Shown here: positions 6,977 to 14,862 of the stretch, in pieces
How positions within the stretch are numbered: position 1 is the stretch's first letter
Layout of the letters: each line of letters opens with the position of its first letter
NCBI GenBank assembly: GCA_050736615.1
Contig: JBOHWL010000232.1
Location: 1-19,787, forward strand
DNA from: JBOHWJ01 sp050736615
Lineage (GTDB): Bacteria > Desulfobacterota > Binatia > Binatales > Binataceae
Length of the DNA stretch: 19,787 nt
Direction of reading: 5' to 3'
Notes under the pieces: generated by a model
What the model was told of the DNA's origin: nothing
What the model saw: only the letters and a program-made list of their open reading frames with translations
The model's database searches: none
Made by a program: the position numbers and the translations under genes

Positions 6977-7564
6977 GTGGGTCGTCCATCAGCCAGAGAA
7001 CGCAAGCCTTACAACATGGATTCGATCGTCGATGTGGCGGTGCGGGTCTTTTTGCGCCGCGGCTACGACGGCGCGTCGCTGGAGCAAGTGGCCGAAGCGG
7101 CGGGCATCACCAAATCGAGCATCTATTATCATGTGGCGGGCAAGGAAGATCTGCTCGCGCACGCACTCGGGCGCGCTCTCGACGTATTGTTCGCCGTGAT
7201 GAACGAACCTCTGGCGCGCGACGGGGAGGCGTTGGCACGGCTGCAATACGTTGTCCGTCGCACGGTCGAGGTGACCGTGGAACGCCTGCCCGAAGTGGCT
7301 TTGCTGCTGCGCGTGCGCGGCAACACTCAGACCGAACGCGATGCGCTGAGGCGGCGGCGCGATTTCGACCAAATGGTGTCGCGGATTATGGCCGAAGCGC
7401 AGGCCCATCACCAATTACGCACGGACATTGATCCCAGGCTGGCCACGCGGATGGTGTTCGGGATGCTCAATTCGATTACCGAATGGTACCGACCCGATGG
7501 TCGCATGGGTGCGGCGGAAATCGCCCAGGCGGCGATACGGATCGCGTTCGAGGGTCTCAAGTGA
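6977..7564 (+). CDS. TetR-family transcriptional regulator
   Basis: 195 residues from GTG 6977, chosen because AAGGAGG lies 4 bases upstream at 6966-6972; the ATG at 6938 has no such site. The N-terminal helix-turn-helix is typical: DVAVRVFLRRGYDGASLEQVAEAAGITKSSIYYHVAGKEDLL, split here as residues about 18-37 (first helices) and 38-59 (recognition). The C-terminal ligand domain (about 65-195) is not diagnostic. Such regulators sense small molecules, often acyl-CoAs or aromatics. Its neighbours on the same strand are a diiron protein and a PaaG-like crotonase; the LLM oxidoreductase is divergent. It probably controls one or both of these. Confidence 0.92.
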   Translation: MGRPSARERKPYNMDSIVDVAVRVFLRRGYDGASLEQVAEAAGITKSSIYYHVAGKEDLLAHALGRALDVLFAVMNEPLARDGEALARLQYVVRRTVEVTVERLPEVALLLRVRGNTQTERDALRRRRDFDQMVSRIMAEAQAHHQLRTDIDPRLATRMVFGMLNSITEWYRPDGRMGAAEIAQAAIRIAFEGLK

Positions 7565-7623
7565 GCGCGCCGGCGCGATTGAACTGGGTCACGCGGCCAG
7601 ACGATAATCGGTCATGCGCAAAA

Positions 7624-7652
7624 TTGACTTCCGATGCCGCGACGATTAAAGT
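7624..7652 (+). promoter_or_regulatory. Candidate sigma-70 promoter for the diiron gene
   Basis: TTGACT (7624-7629) and TAAAGT (7647-7652) are separated by 17 bp, about 60 bp before the start of the diiron gene. The -35 is near consensus and the -10 matches four of six positions. Confidence 0.35.
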
Positions 7653-7711
7653 AGAGACACAAACCGAACAGCCGGTTGGTTTAGCGACCCTCCAGTCACG
7701 AGGTATTAACG

Positions 7712-8797
7712 ATGAGCGCAGTAGTCACGCCTAACCAAGCCCATTTCAACGAGCATGATAAAGACGGCGGCGGTCAGGATAGACTGATCGCGGCCACGGA
7801 GTTGATTGCGGCGCCGCCAGTCGTGCCTCCCAATATTTTCCCGATCGAGTGGAGGCTGGAGACGCCGAAGCTCGCGGAGATTTACGATCGCGCCAAACGC
7901 GAGGGCTTCAATCCCGCCGATCTTCCGTGGGAGGCGCTCGACCCGAGCGCTTTTACGGCGGAAGAGCGGGTCGCGATGATGTATTGGTGGGCCTTGCTGG
8001 CGAATTTCGATGCTTCCGGCCCGGCGGTATTCGCGCGCGCGATGATTCGCGCTTTTGAGGTGCATGAGGAAGACCCCGTGCGCAAATGTTTCTTCTCTAT
8101 CACGCGCGACGAGACCAATCACGAGGAATGCTGTCAGCGCGCGATCCAGTTGCTGGTTCCGCACGGACCTTTGGGCTTCGAGCCTCACAGCGAACTGGAG
8201 CGAGCCGCGATTAACAATATCCAGTGGCTGTATCACAATGGCGGTCGCTATTGGTCGGGATTCAACCGCGCGGTGGACCGCTATCCCTTGGCGGTGCTGT
8301 TCACTTCGTTCATGCTGGGCGAGGTGGCGTCATCGAGTCTCTTCCACGGCATGGCACGCGGCACGCGGCATCCGGTGTTCGAGCAAATCTTCCGGAGTAT
8401 CGGCCGCGACGAATCGCGCCATCTGCAAATCTGCGTCACCTTGCTGGAAAAAGAATGGCCGGGGCTCAACGACGAATACCGCGCCTTCGTCACCAAGCAG
8501 TTGCGCGCGGGCTTCGTCTTTCTCTCGATGGTGTTGTGGGAGCCCCCGACTCATCAGTTTTGGGAATTGCCCGAATATTTTTTGCAAAACCATCGCGTGC
8601 TGCTGAATATCGCGCGCGACGCGGGTCTCGGCCTGCCTAGCACCAGTGAGCAAGAGGACAATTGGCGGCTTGCGATCGCGCGGGTGCGCAAGCTGCTGGA
8701 GCGATGGAATATTGAATTTCCGGCCATCCCGGAACTTAATATCGATGGCATCGATGTCGGCGATATCAGTGACGCCGATATTATTCCAGTCTTTTGA
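7712..8797 (+). CDS. Ferritin-like carboxylate-bridged diiron protein
   Basis: 361 residues from ATG 7712, preceded by GAGGT. The four-helix diiron pattern is clear: ITRDETNHEECC with Glu134 and His137, GEVASSSLFHG with Glu204, and IGRDESRHLQ with Glu234 and His237. By spacing, the first ligand is probably Asp100 in WWALLANFDASG, where AurF-type enzymes have Glu. Proteins of this layout include arylamine N-oxygenases (AurF), R2-like oxidases and other O2-activating enzymes; the exact substrate cannot be told. The N-terminal 30 residues look disordered. It lies between a TetR regulator and a PaaG-like crotonase on the same strand, which fits oxidation of an organic acid or its CoA ester (inference). 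Confidence 0.82.
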   Translation: MSAVVTPNQAHFNEHDKDGGGQDRLIAATELIAAPPVVPPNIFPIEWRLETPKLAEIYDRAKREGFNPADLPWEALDPSAFTAEERVAMMYWWALLANFDASGPAVFARAMIRAFEVHEEDPVRKCFFSITRDETNHEECCQRAIQLLVPHGPLGFEPHSELERAAINNIQWLYHNGGRYWSGFNRAVDRYPLAVLFTSFMLGEVASSSLFHGMARGTRHPVFEQIFRSIGRDESRHLQICVTLLEKEWPGLNDEYRAFVTKQLRAGFVFLSMVLWEPPTHQFWELPEYFLQNHRVLLNIARDAGLGLPSTSEQEDNWRLAIARVRKLLERWNIEFPAIPELNIDGIDVGDISDADIIPVF

Positions 8798-8851
8798 AGT
8801 GAAGCTGCCGCTTTAACTGATAAGGCTCACAGACTGGCGGAGGAATTCGCG

Positions 8852-9625
8852 ATGAACGTCGAGCTTTCGATTAACGACAACGTCGCTGAAATCGCAATTA
8901 ATCGTCCGGACAGGATGAATGCGCTTGATAACGCCAGTGTGGGGGAGTTGCGCGAGTGCTTGCGCGAAGCCGCCGGCGCGCACGTGCGCGCGTTGCTGAT
9001 TCGGGGAGAAGGACCGGGGTTTTGCGCCGGACGCGACCTGACCGAGGCGGATCCGGGCAACGAGAACGCCGAGGCCATTCTGTACGAAGTCTTTAATCCG
9101 TTGATTAGCGAAACCGCCGATTTTCCCGCGCCCAGCTTCGCGGCGGTGCATGGGCCGTGTCTCGGCGCGGGACTGGGACTGGCGCTTGCCTGCGACGTCG
9201 TCTATATCGCGGAAGACGCGAAAATTGGCTCGCCCTTCGCTCGGATTGGTGCGGTGCTCGATTCGGGTGGTCACGCTTTTTTCGTCGCGCGCCTCGGTGC
9301 TCATCGCGCGCTTGAACTCATCTATACCGGACGGCTGCTAAACGGAGTCGAAGCGGCTCGGTTGGGCCTGGTGAATCAGGCCTTTCCGCGCGAAGCGGTG
9401 TTGACTGAAACACGCAAAATCGCGCTTCAGGTCGCCCAGGGTCCGACGACGGCCTTTATGGAATCCAAGCGATTGGTGCGCCGAATCGACGAAGAGGCTA
9501 TGGGTTTCAGCGATATTCTCGCGCATGAGGCGCGCGCGCAGGGTGCGGCCGCACGGACCGCTGACTACCGTGAGGGCATTGAGGCCTTCCGGCAAAAACG
9601 TGCGCCGCGCTTCAGCGGCCATTGA
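8852..9625 (+). CDS. Crotonase-family enoyl-CoA hydratase/isomerase, PaaG-like
   Basis: 257 residues, starting at ATG 8852 with GGAGGA 8 bases upstream. Crotonase-fold signature: INRPDRMNAL, the oxyanion-hole segments FCAGRDL (57-63) and AAVHGPCLGAGLGLALACD (97-115). Both glutamates of true hydratases are replaced (Gly109 and Phe129), while Asp137 in VLDSGG matches the catalytic Asp of PaaG-type isomerases. The C-terminal ADYREGIEAFRQKRAPRFSG is also PaaG-like. It therefore more probably shifts a double bond or opens an epoxide/oxepin-type CoA ester than hydrates enoyl-CoA. It follows the diiron gene by 54 bp, probably cotranscribed, and its 3' end overlaps the convergent PfkB-SIS gene by 14 bp. 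Confidence 0.9.
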   Translation: MNVELSINDNVAEIAINRPDRMNALDNASVGELRECLREAAGAHVRALLIRGEGPGFCAGRDLTEADPGNENAEAILYEVFNPLISETADFPAPSFAAVHGPCLGAGLGLALACDVVYIAEDAKIGSPFARIGAVLDSGGHAFFVARLGAHRALELIYTGRLLNGVEAARLGLVNQAFPREAVLTETRKIALQVAQGPTTAFMESKRLVRRIDEEAMGFSDILAHEARAQGAAARTADYREGIEAFRQKRAPRFSGH

Positions 9626-11327
9626 CGGGTGGACGCTTGCTTTTCGCCGCCGCTTTTCGCGTTCCATTCTTATCGAGGTGAGCTTCGCGCTCCGGCATTG
9701 ATTGTGAGGCCAAGCGGCGCGCGGCTTCGCCGAGCGAGCCCGCGCGATGCCATCGGCTGTATTCCTCGGGCGTCAGACCGCGCGTGGCTTCGAGTGCGAC
9801 CGATAGTGCCGCCACCACAAACACCTGCGCGATCACGCTGATACGCGGGGCCAATCCCAGCACGCCGCCCTCCCGCTTAACAGGCGCATGCAGGACGAAC
9901 TGTGCCAGCCGTGCGAGCGCTGACGATTTGTCGCCCGTGATCGCAATCACTCGCGCCCCATGTTCAGTTATGGCCTCGGCGGTGGCGCATAGCTCGGCGG
10001 TTGCGCCGCTGTTTGAAATCGCGATGACGATGTCGCGCGGATGGACCTGGCCCAAACTGCCGTGCAACGTTTCAGTTGCGTGCAGGAAGGTCGCCATGGT
10101 TCCGACCGAGCAAAACAGGCTTGCGGCGTAACGGGCGACGTGCTCGCATTTGCCGATGCCGGTTACGTGAAGACGCCCGCCGCGCGCCTGTGCCGAACAA
10201 ATCAATTCCGCCGCTTCGGCGATGCGGCCGACTTCCAAAGCCTGACGCAGCTTGGTGATTTCGCCCAGACACAGGTCGAGGAAGCGCCCCACCTCGTTAA
10301 CTGGCGCAAGCGCGCTGGTGCCATTGGCGGCGCGCCGCCTGGGCTGGGAGGGCGCTGGCAGCGCGCCTCCATAGAGCGATAGGGTTTCGTCGCGTAATTC
10401 GAAGCCGGAGGGAAACGCGCCCACGCGCGTGACGCACACCGCGCCGGCCGCGTTGCCGAGCCGCGCGATAGCCGGCCACTGGAGACCCCGGCGCAGTCCC
10501 GCCAGCATCCCGCCGAGAAATGCGTCGCCGGCGCCGGTCGAATCGGCTTGCTTCACCTTGAACGCCTGGACGCGTAACGCCACACCGCAGGCCGAGACCA
10601 CGCAGCCCGCCGCGCCCTCGGTGATGACGACGGCGCGGCTGCCGTAGCGATGGCGAATCGCTTCGGCGGCTTGCAAAGGTTCCTCGACGCCGGCCAATTC
10701 CCGGGCGGCCGCCTTGGAGGGCTTAAGTATCGTCGCGAGCTTGAGTGCGCGCTCCAGCGCCATGCGGCTGCCCAGCGATGCGCATGCGTCGGCGGGCGGC
10801 ACATCAACGTCCAGTACAGTGGGAATCGAACGTTCGCGCGCAAAGGACAACAATTCGATTACGGTCGGCAGCGGCAGTTGGGAAATTTCCGTGGTAATCC
10901 AATGGGCGCGGTGGATAAAGGCCGCATGATGGCGGATATCAGCGGGGCGCAACTCGGCGGTTGCACCGCGCGTCATATAAATTGCGCGATTGCCGTCGGC
11001 GTCCACGAAAATGTCGGCGTGGGAACTGGCACTGCCGTCAAGCGTCAACTGGTGCCGGATACCTAGGCGATTCATCCCGTCCCTCAGGATTGCGCCGTGG
11101 TGATCATCTCCCATCCTGCCGAAAATGCCGGTTTCCAAACCCAGCACCCGCGCCCATCCCAGATGATTGAGGACGCAGCCGCCAACCGCCGCCTGTTCTT
11201 GAACCGTGGTCGCGTGCTTGCCGTCGAGCAGGATTTTTTCGTCGGCTCGGATGATGCGCGGAGTGCGATGGAACAAGTCCACCACCATGCTGCCGCATCC
11301 GATAACGTCGAGTTTTTCCTCAACCAT
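9612..11327 (-). CDS. PfkB-family carbohydrate kinase fused to a KdsD/KpsF-like SIS isomerase domain
   Basis: 571 residues from ATG 11327. Residues about 5-320 form a ribokinase/PfkB kinase: VGGCVLNHLGWARVLG (48-63), GRMGDD (70-75) and the anion-hole/catalytic motif DSTGAGDAF with Asp268. After an Ala/Pro-rich linker (322-345), residues about 350-540 form a SIS domain of the arabinose-5-phosphate isomerase type: VTGIGKCEHVARYAA with Lys393, ISNSGATAEL and WHRAGSLG with His527. The CBS pair usual in KdsD/KpsF is absent; a basic tail ends the protein. Known families suggest phosphorylation of a sugar or sugar acid and aldose-ketose isomerisation of a sugar phosphate. The start overlaps the aldolase stop by 8 bp, so the two are coupled. 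The sugar is unknown. Confidence 0.9.
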   Translation of the reverse strand: MVEEKLDVIGCGSMVVDLFHRTPRIIRADEKILLDGKHATTVQEQAAVGGCVLNHLGWARVLGLETGIFGRMGDDHHGAILRDGMNRLGIRHQLTLDGSASSHADIFVDADGNRAIYMTRGATAELRPADIRHHAAFIHRAHWITTEISQLPLPTVIELLSFARERSIPTVLDVDVPPADACASLGSRMALERALKLATILKPSKAAARELAGVEEPLQAAEAIRHRYGSRAVVITEGAAGCVVSACGVALRVQAFKVKQADSTGAGDAFLGGMLAGLRRGLQWPAIARLGNAAGAVCVTRVGAFPSGFELRDETLSLYGGALPAPSQPRRRAANGTSALAPVNEVGRFLDLCLGEITKLRQALEVGRIAEAAELICSAQARGGRLHVTGIGKCEHVARYAASLFCSVGTMATFLHATETLHGSLGQVHPRDIVIAISNSGATAELCATAEAITEHGARVIAITGDKSSALARLAQFVLHAPVKREGGVLGLAPRISVIAQVFVVAALSVALEATRGLTPEEYSRWHRAGSLGEAARRLASQSMPEREAHLDKNGTRKAAAKSKRPPVNGR

Positions 11328-12480
11328 CCCGGCGTGCCCGACGCAGCGGCGGCGCCGGCCATTCGCTCAGCCATTCCGGTTCCAGGCGCGCGGCGGCGCG
11401 GCGGCGGATATCCCTGAAACGGCGCAGGAACTCGCGGCGCTCGCTTTCCTGCAACGACGGCGTACCGGGCGCCACCGCGTCGCTGGTGCATACGCCGATA
11501 TCGCTCAAGGCGGCCTTCAGGCAGGCGACCGTTGGCCGGTACGGTTTGGAACGCATGAACTCGCAGGCGGTGCGGAAATCAACCATAATCGCCCCGTAGC
11601 GTTCCATCAATGAGCCCTGACGCGTGCGGCAGACTTGCCATGCGCGCTGCCATTCGCGCGGCATCACGTTGGCCGCGCCGGCCACCACCCCATCGGGCAT
11701 CGCGTTCCGCGTCAGGTAACGATTCCAGTAATTGCGCATATGGCCGGCCACGCCTGCGGGCGGCGCAAACAGGTCGAAGATAAGGTAGGCATTGCCCGGG
11801 TAGATGCCGAATTCGCCGCTTCGCTTGAAATGAGCCGCCGCGCGTGTGTAGTTGCCCAGCACCGCCTTGCCCGCCGTGACCTTGACGCCGCGCACATAGT
11901 TGCAACGGCTCATGGTCTTGACATCCCGCGTGTGCAGATGAGGTGGTTTGCCCGCCGCCACGATCTCGGCATTGTCATAGAGAAACAGTGGCAGATGGCG
12001 TCCGCGATGGGCAAAACAATCGGCGATTTCGCGCACCACGAAATCAGCCGGATCGTGCACGTCATTGATCGAGAGCGGCGCCACTACCGCGGCGTCGGCG
12101 TTGATGTCGAGCGCATGGACCAGATTGTCCAGGGTCTCGGCGCGGGTGCGCGCGGTAATGCCGACCCAGGCTTCAACCATGCGGCCGTTATAGGAATGGC
12201 GCCGGCATTCCTCGACCGCGATACGCGCGACCAGTTGGCGGCGCGGATTATCGAGCTTGTCCCATTCGCCAGTGGTTCCCGCCGCGAAAATTATGTCGGC
12301 GCCGGTGCCTTCCTGGAGGGCGTGGTTCACCACCGCGCGCTGCTCTTCGGGCAATACGCGGCCGTTGCGATCCAGAATAGTGACAATCGGAACCGAGAGG
12401 CCGCGCCGTACCGTCGGCTGCAAAACCGCCGACCGCCGGATACGGGCTGAAGTCGCGGCCACCAAGGTGCGCGCGGTCAT
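11320..12480 (-). CDS. DHDPS/NAL-family aldolase (class I), longer than usual
   Basis: 386 residues from ATG 12480, preceded by AGGGGG 8 bases upstream; ATG 12513 lacks a site. The family makes or cleaves 2-keto acids through a Schiff base: Lys200 in VRGVKVT, Tyr168 in LFLYDN, and GTTGE (68-72) for the carboxylate. Usual members have about 290-300 residues; this one adds an N-terminal stretch of about 25 and a C-terminal Arg-rich part of about 60. Lysine biosynthesis is not indicated: it is coupled to a PfkB-SIS kinase/isomerase fusion, pointing to catabolism or synthesis of a keto sugar acid (KDG-, sialate- or Kdo-like; inference). Confidence 0.85.
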   Translation of the reverse strand: MTARTLVAATSARIRRSAVLQPTVRRGLSVPIVTILDRNGRVLPEEQRAVVNHALQEGTGADIIFAAGTTGEWDKLDNPRRQLVARIAVEECRRHSYNGRMVEAWVGITARTRAETLDNLVHALDINADAAVVAPLSINDVHDPADFVVREIADCFAHRGRHLPLFLYDNAEIVAAGKPPHLHTRDVKTMSRCNYVRGVKVTAGKAVLGNYTRAAAHFKRSGEFGIYPGNAYLIFDLFAPPAGVAGHMRNYWNRYLTRNAMPDGVVAGAANVMPREWQRAWQVCRTRQGSLMERYGAIMVDFRTACEFMRSKPYRPTVACLKAALSDIGVCTSDAVAPGTPSLQESERREFLRRFRDIRRRAAARLEPEWLSEWPAPPLRRARRDG

Positions 12481-12516
12481 TCCGCACGCCCCCTGATGAT
12501 CACGCGTGGCCATATA

Positions 12517-13236
12517 TTAGAGCAGACCAAGGCCGAGGCGAGTGTTAAAGGTGTAAATCCCATTGCGGTTGTATGTGTAGTTAATGATCATTGCCTCAAT
12601 ACGCAAACGGTACTGGCCGTCGGTAAGCGCTTGCGCCGGCGAGTTGCGTGACCATAGGCCCTTTTTGCAGCCGTCGATCACCAGCTTATCGACGGCGGCC
12701 ACGCCCGAGCGTTGATCGATGATCAATTCCTTTAAGTGCCCGCCCGAATTCATCACCGCGGTCAGCACCACCGGCCGCAGGTTGTCCGGCATCGGCCCGT
12801 GCGCGATGCGTTTAGGCTCCAGATCCTGCACCGCAACCAATGTTTGATTGGCAAGGCGATGGGCGAACTCCGAGTATTGCCGCGCTTTAGCGTTGAGCAG
12901 AATGGCTTCACCAGGCGGCCGTACGGTATCGGTGTAACGGGCCGACTCCGGATTCGAAAGAAACAGGCGATTGATATTGTTCTGGGCGTTGTTAGCAGGG
13001 GCGGTGGTCTCGAGCAGCGGGGACGCGGCGTGCGCGACCAACTGATTTTCGTGCCGAATCTGTGCGACTGAATTACTCGACGAGAGCGACGACAGGTCGG
13101 TGATCACTTGTGGTGAAGCGCGGTTCACCGACGCTGTTTGCGCGGTTTGCACCGGCGGTGGCGGGCTATGGGCCGCGCATCCGGCGGCCACGAGCAGGGT
13201 TCCCGTGAGGATAAAATTGGCCCGTCTCGTCTTCAA
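12517..13236 (-). CDS. Putative lipoprotein with TonB-like C-terminal domain
   Basis: 239 residues if translation starts at TTG 13236, which has AAAGGA 6 bases upstream and puts a lipoprotein signal at the N-terminus: KTRRANF, a hydrophobic run ILTGTLLVAAG, then Cys (lipobox AAGC). An ATG at 13326 would add 30 residues before this signal and is less likely. A Pro/Ser/Asn-rich stretch (about 25-110) precedes a C-terminal region of about 90 residues resembling TonB/TolA-type C-terminal folds (VVLTAVMNSGGHLKELIID, then a lysine-tryptophan part and RLRIEAMI). It probably sits in the cell envelope. It lies 36 bp before the aldolase gene on the same strand; any functional tie is unknown. Confidence 0.72.
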   Translation of the reverse strand: MKTRRANFILTGTLLVAAGCAAHSPPPPVQTAQTASVNRASPQVITDLSSLSSSNSVAQIRHENQLVAHAASPLLETTAPANNAQNNINRLFLSNPESARYTDTVRPPGEAILLNAKARQYSEFAHRLANQTLVAVQDLEPKRIAHGPMPDNLRPVVLTAVMNSGGHLKELIIDQRSGVAAVDKLVIDGCKKGLWSRNSPAQALTDGQYRLRIEAMIINYTYNRNGIYTFNTRLGLGLL

Positions 13237-13434
13237 ACTTGGTCCTTTAGTCCCTCGCGGCGCGGGAGACGCCGCAAGGGGACACCTGGAAAGCGTTATT
13301 CTAGTCCGCAGTCGCGATGGCAACAATTGTTTGCCTCGCCGCGTGGGAAAAACTGCGGACCCGGGGCGTGGCGCACGACAGTTCCAATGATTACCTTATC
13401 GACTGAGCGGCCGCTCGCGCCTTGACGCGATGAA

Positions 13435-13463
13435 TTGTGCGCGTGGCGCCGGGATGGTATCTT
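13435..13463 (+). promoter_or_regulatory. Candidate sigma-70 promoter for rpmE/prfA
   Basis: TTGTGC (13435-13440), a 17-bp spacer, then TATCTT (13458-13463), about 27 bp before the L31 start. The short leader fits a ribosomal-protein gene. Confidence 0.4.
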
Positions 13464-13489
13464 TTTTGACAGCCGCTTCGAGAATACAG

Positions 13490-13690
13490 ATGAAAGCTGG
13501 AATTCACCCTCATTATCGTCGCTCCCTGGTCACTTGCGCCTGCGGCAATACCTTCGAAACCCGCTCCACGGCTGCGGAAATTCATGTCGAAGTCTGCTCC
13601 AATTGTCATCCGTTCTATACCGGGCAGCAGCGCCTCGTTGATACCGCCGGCCGCGTGGAGCGCTTCAAGCGCAAATACGGAATCAAATAG
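13490..13690 (+). CDS. rpmE: 50S ribosomal protein L31
   Basis: 66 residues, the family size, beginning MKAGIHPHY. It is the zinc-binding (C+) form: Cys16, Cys18, Cys36 and Cys39 are all present, in VTCACGNTFETRS and EVCSNCHPFYTG. L31 bridges the 50S and 30S subunits. The start at ATG 13490 is set by the conserved N-terminus; an upstream in-frame ATG at 13430 lies before the candidate promoter. It heads the conserved rpmE-prfA-prmC order. Confidence 0.97.
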   Translation: MKAGIHPHYRRSLVTCACGNTFETRSTAAEIHVEVCSNCHPFYTGQQRLVDTAGRVERFKRKYGIK

Positions 13691-13795
13691 CTTTGCCGGC
13701 GATCCGCGGCTGCGCGCGTTCCCAAATGCACACGCGGCCGTGGCTTTTCGCACTGCGCCTTGAATGTGTTGCGCTAGGAGCGGTTTGACGCGTCG

Positions 13796-14857
13796 ATGCT
13801 GGAACGACTCAACGGAATCGAAGAACGCTTCACGGAGCTGGAGCGCCGGCTGAGCGATCCGGCGGTGATCGCCAATAATCGGGAATACGCGCAGTTAGCC
13901 AAAGAACGCGCCCAGCTCGAAGATGTCGCAAGCCGCGTCCGCGAATATCGCCGGATTAGCAATGATATCATCGGCCATCAAGCGGTCCTCGAAGGCGATG
14001 ATGCCGAGTTGCGCGAGTTGGCCAAAGCCGAGTTGCCCGCGATGCATCGGCAGCGCGAGGCGCTGGAAGAACGCTTGCGCGTTCTCTTACTGCCACGCGA
14101 TCCCAACGACGAAAAGAACGTATTGTTGGAAATTCGTGCCGGGACCGGCGGTGAGGAGGCGTCGCTCTTCGCCGGCGAGTTGTTCAGGATGTATTCACGT
14201 TACGCCGAGCGCCATCGCTGGCGCGTTGAGACGCTCAGCTTGAGTGGTACCGGGCTGGGCGGCATCAAGGAAGTGATTGCCCTGGTGAGCGGGCATGGCG
14301 CTTACAGCCGCCTCAAGTTTGAGGGCGGGGTCCATCGCGTGCAGCGGGTGCCCGCCACTGAGGCGTCCGGCCGGATTCACACCTCGGCGGTAACCGTCGC
14401 GGTGTTGCCCGAAGCCGATGAGGTCGAGGTCAACATAAACGAGGAAAAAGACCTGCGCATCGACGTGATGCGGGCGTCGGGACCGGGCGGCCAAAGCGTT
14501 AATACCACTGATTCGGCGGTGCGGGTGACGCATCTGCCCAGTGGTATCGTGATCGTCTGCCGCGACGAAAAATCACAACATAAGAATAAGTCGCGTGCGC
14601 TCAAAATCCTGCGGGCGCGGCTACTCGAAATCGCCCACGCCGAGCAGGACGCCAAAATGGCGCAGACGCGCCGCTCGATGGTGGGGACGGGCGATCGCTC
14701 GGAACGGATTCGCACCTACAACTTTCCTCAATCACGGGTGACTGATCATCGGGTGAATGTGACGCTCCATCAGCTCGAGCAGGTGCTTGACGGGGCGCTT
14801 GACACGCTGATTGACGCATTATCGACCAAAGAGCAGACCGCCTTGTTGAGCGCCTGA
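13796..14857 (+). CDS. prfA: Peptide chain release factor 1
   Basis: 353 residues. It reads UAA and UAG stop codons and triggers peptide release. The codon-recognition tripeptide Pro-Ala-Thr (186-188, in HRVQRVPATEASGRIHTS) marks RF1 rather than RF2, and GGQ (231-233) in GPGGQSVNTTDSAVR is the catalytic loop. SQHKNKSRALKIL is also canonical. ATG 13796 is the only in-frame start after a stop at 13775; AGGAG lies 15 bases upstream, farther than usual. The gene for its GGQ methylase follows after 5 bp. Confidence 0.97.
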   Translation: MLERLNGIEERFTELERRLSDPAVIANNREYAQLAKERAQLEDVASRVREYRRISNDIIGHQAVLEGDDAELRELAKAELPAMHRQREALEERLRVLLLPRDPNDEKNVLLEIRAGTGGEEASLFAGELFRMYSRYAERHRWRVETLSLSGTGLGGIKEVIALVSGHGAYSRLKFEGGVHRVQRVPATEASGRIHTSAVTVAVLPEADEVEVNINEEKDLRIDVMRASGPGGQSVNTTDSAVRVTHLPSGIVIVCRDEKSQHKNKSRALKILRARLLEIAHAEQDAKMAQTRRSMVGTGDRSERIRTYNFPQSRVTDHRVNVTLHQLEQVLDGALDTLIDALSTKEQTALLSA

Positions 14858-14862
14858 GCGCG

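Noticed and set aside
8852..9625. True enoyl-CoA hydratase (FadB/crotonase type)
   Set aside because: Both catalytic glutamate positions are replaced (Gly109, Phe129), while an isomerase-type Asp is present.
11635..12450. A 271-codon open frame on the + strand
   Set aside because: Antisense to the DHDPS-family aldolase with its catalytic motifs.
13237..13326. ATG 13326 as start of the lipoprotein
   Set aside because: It would bury the signal peptide 30 residues in, with an Arg/Pro-rich leader not seen in signal peptides.
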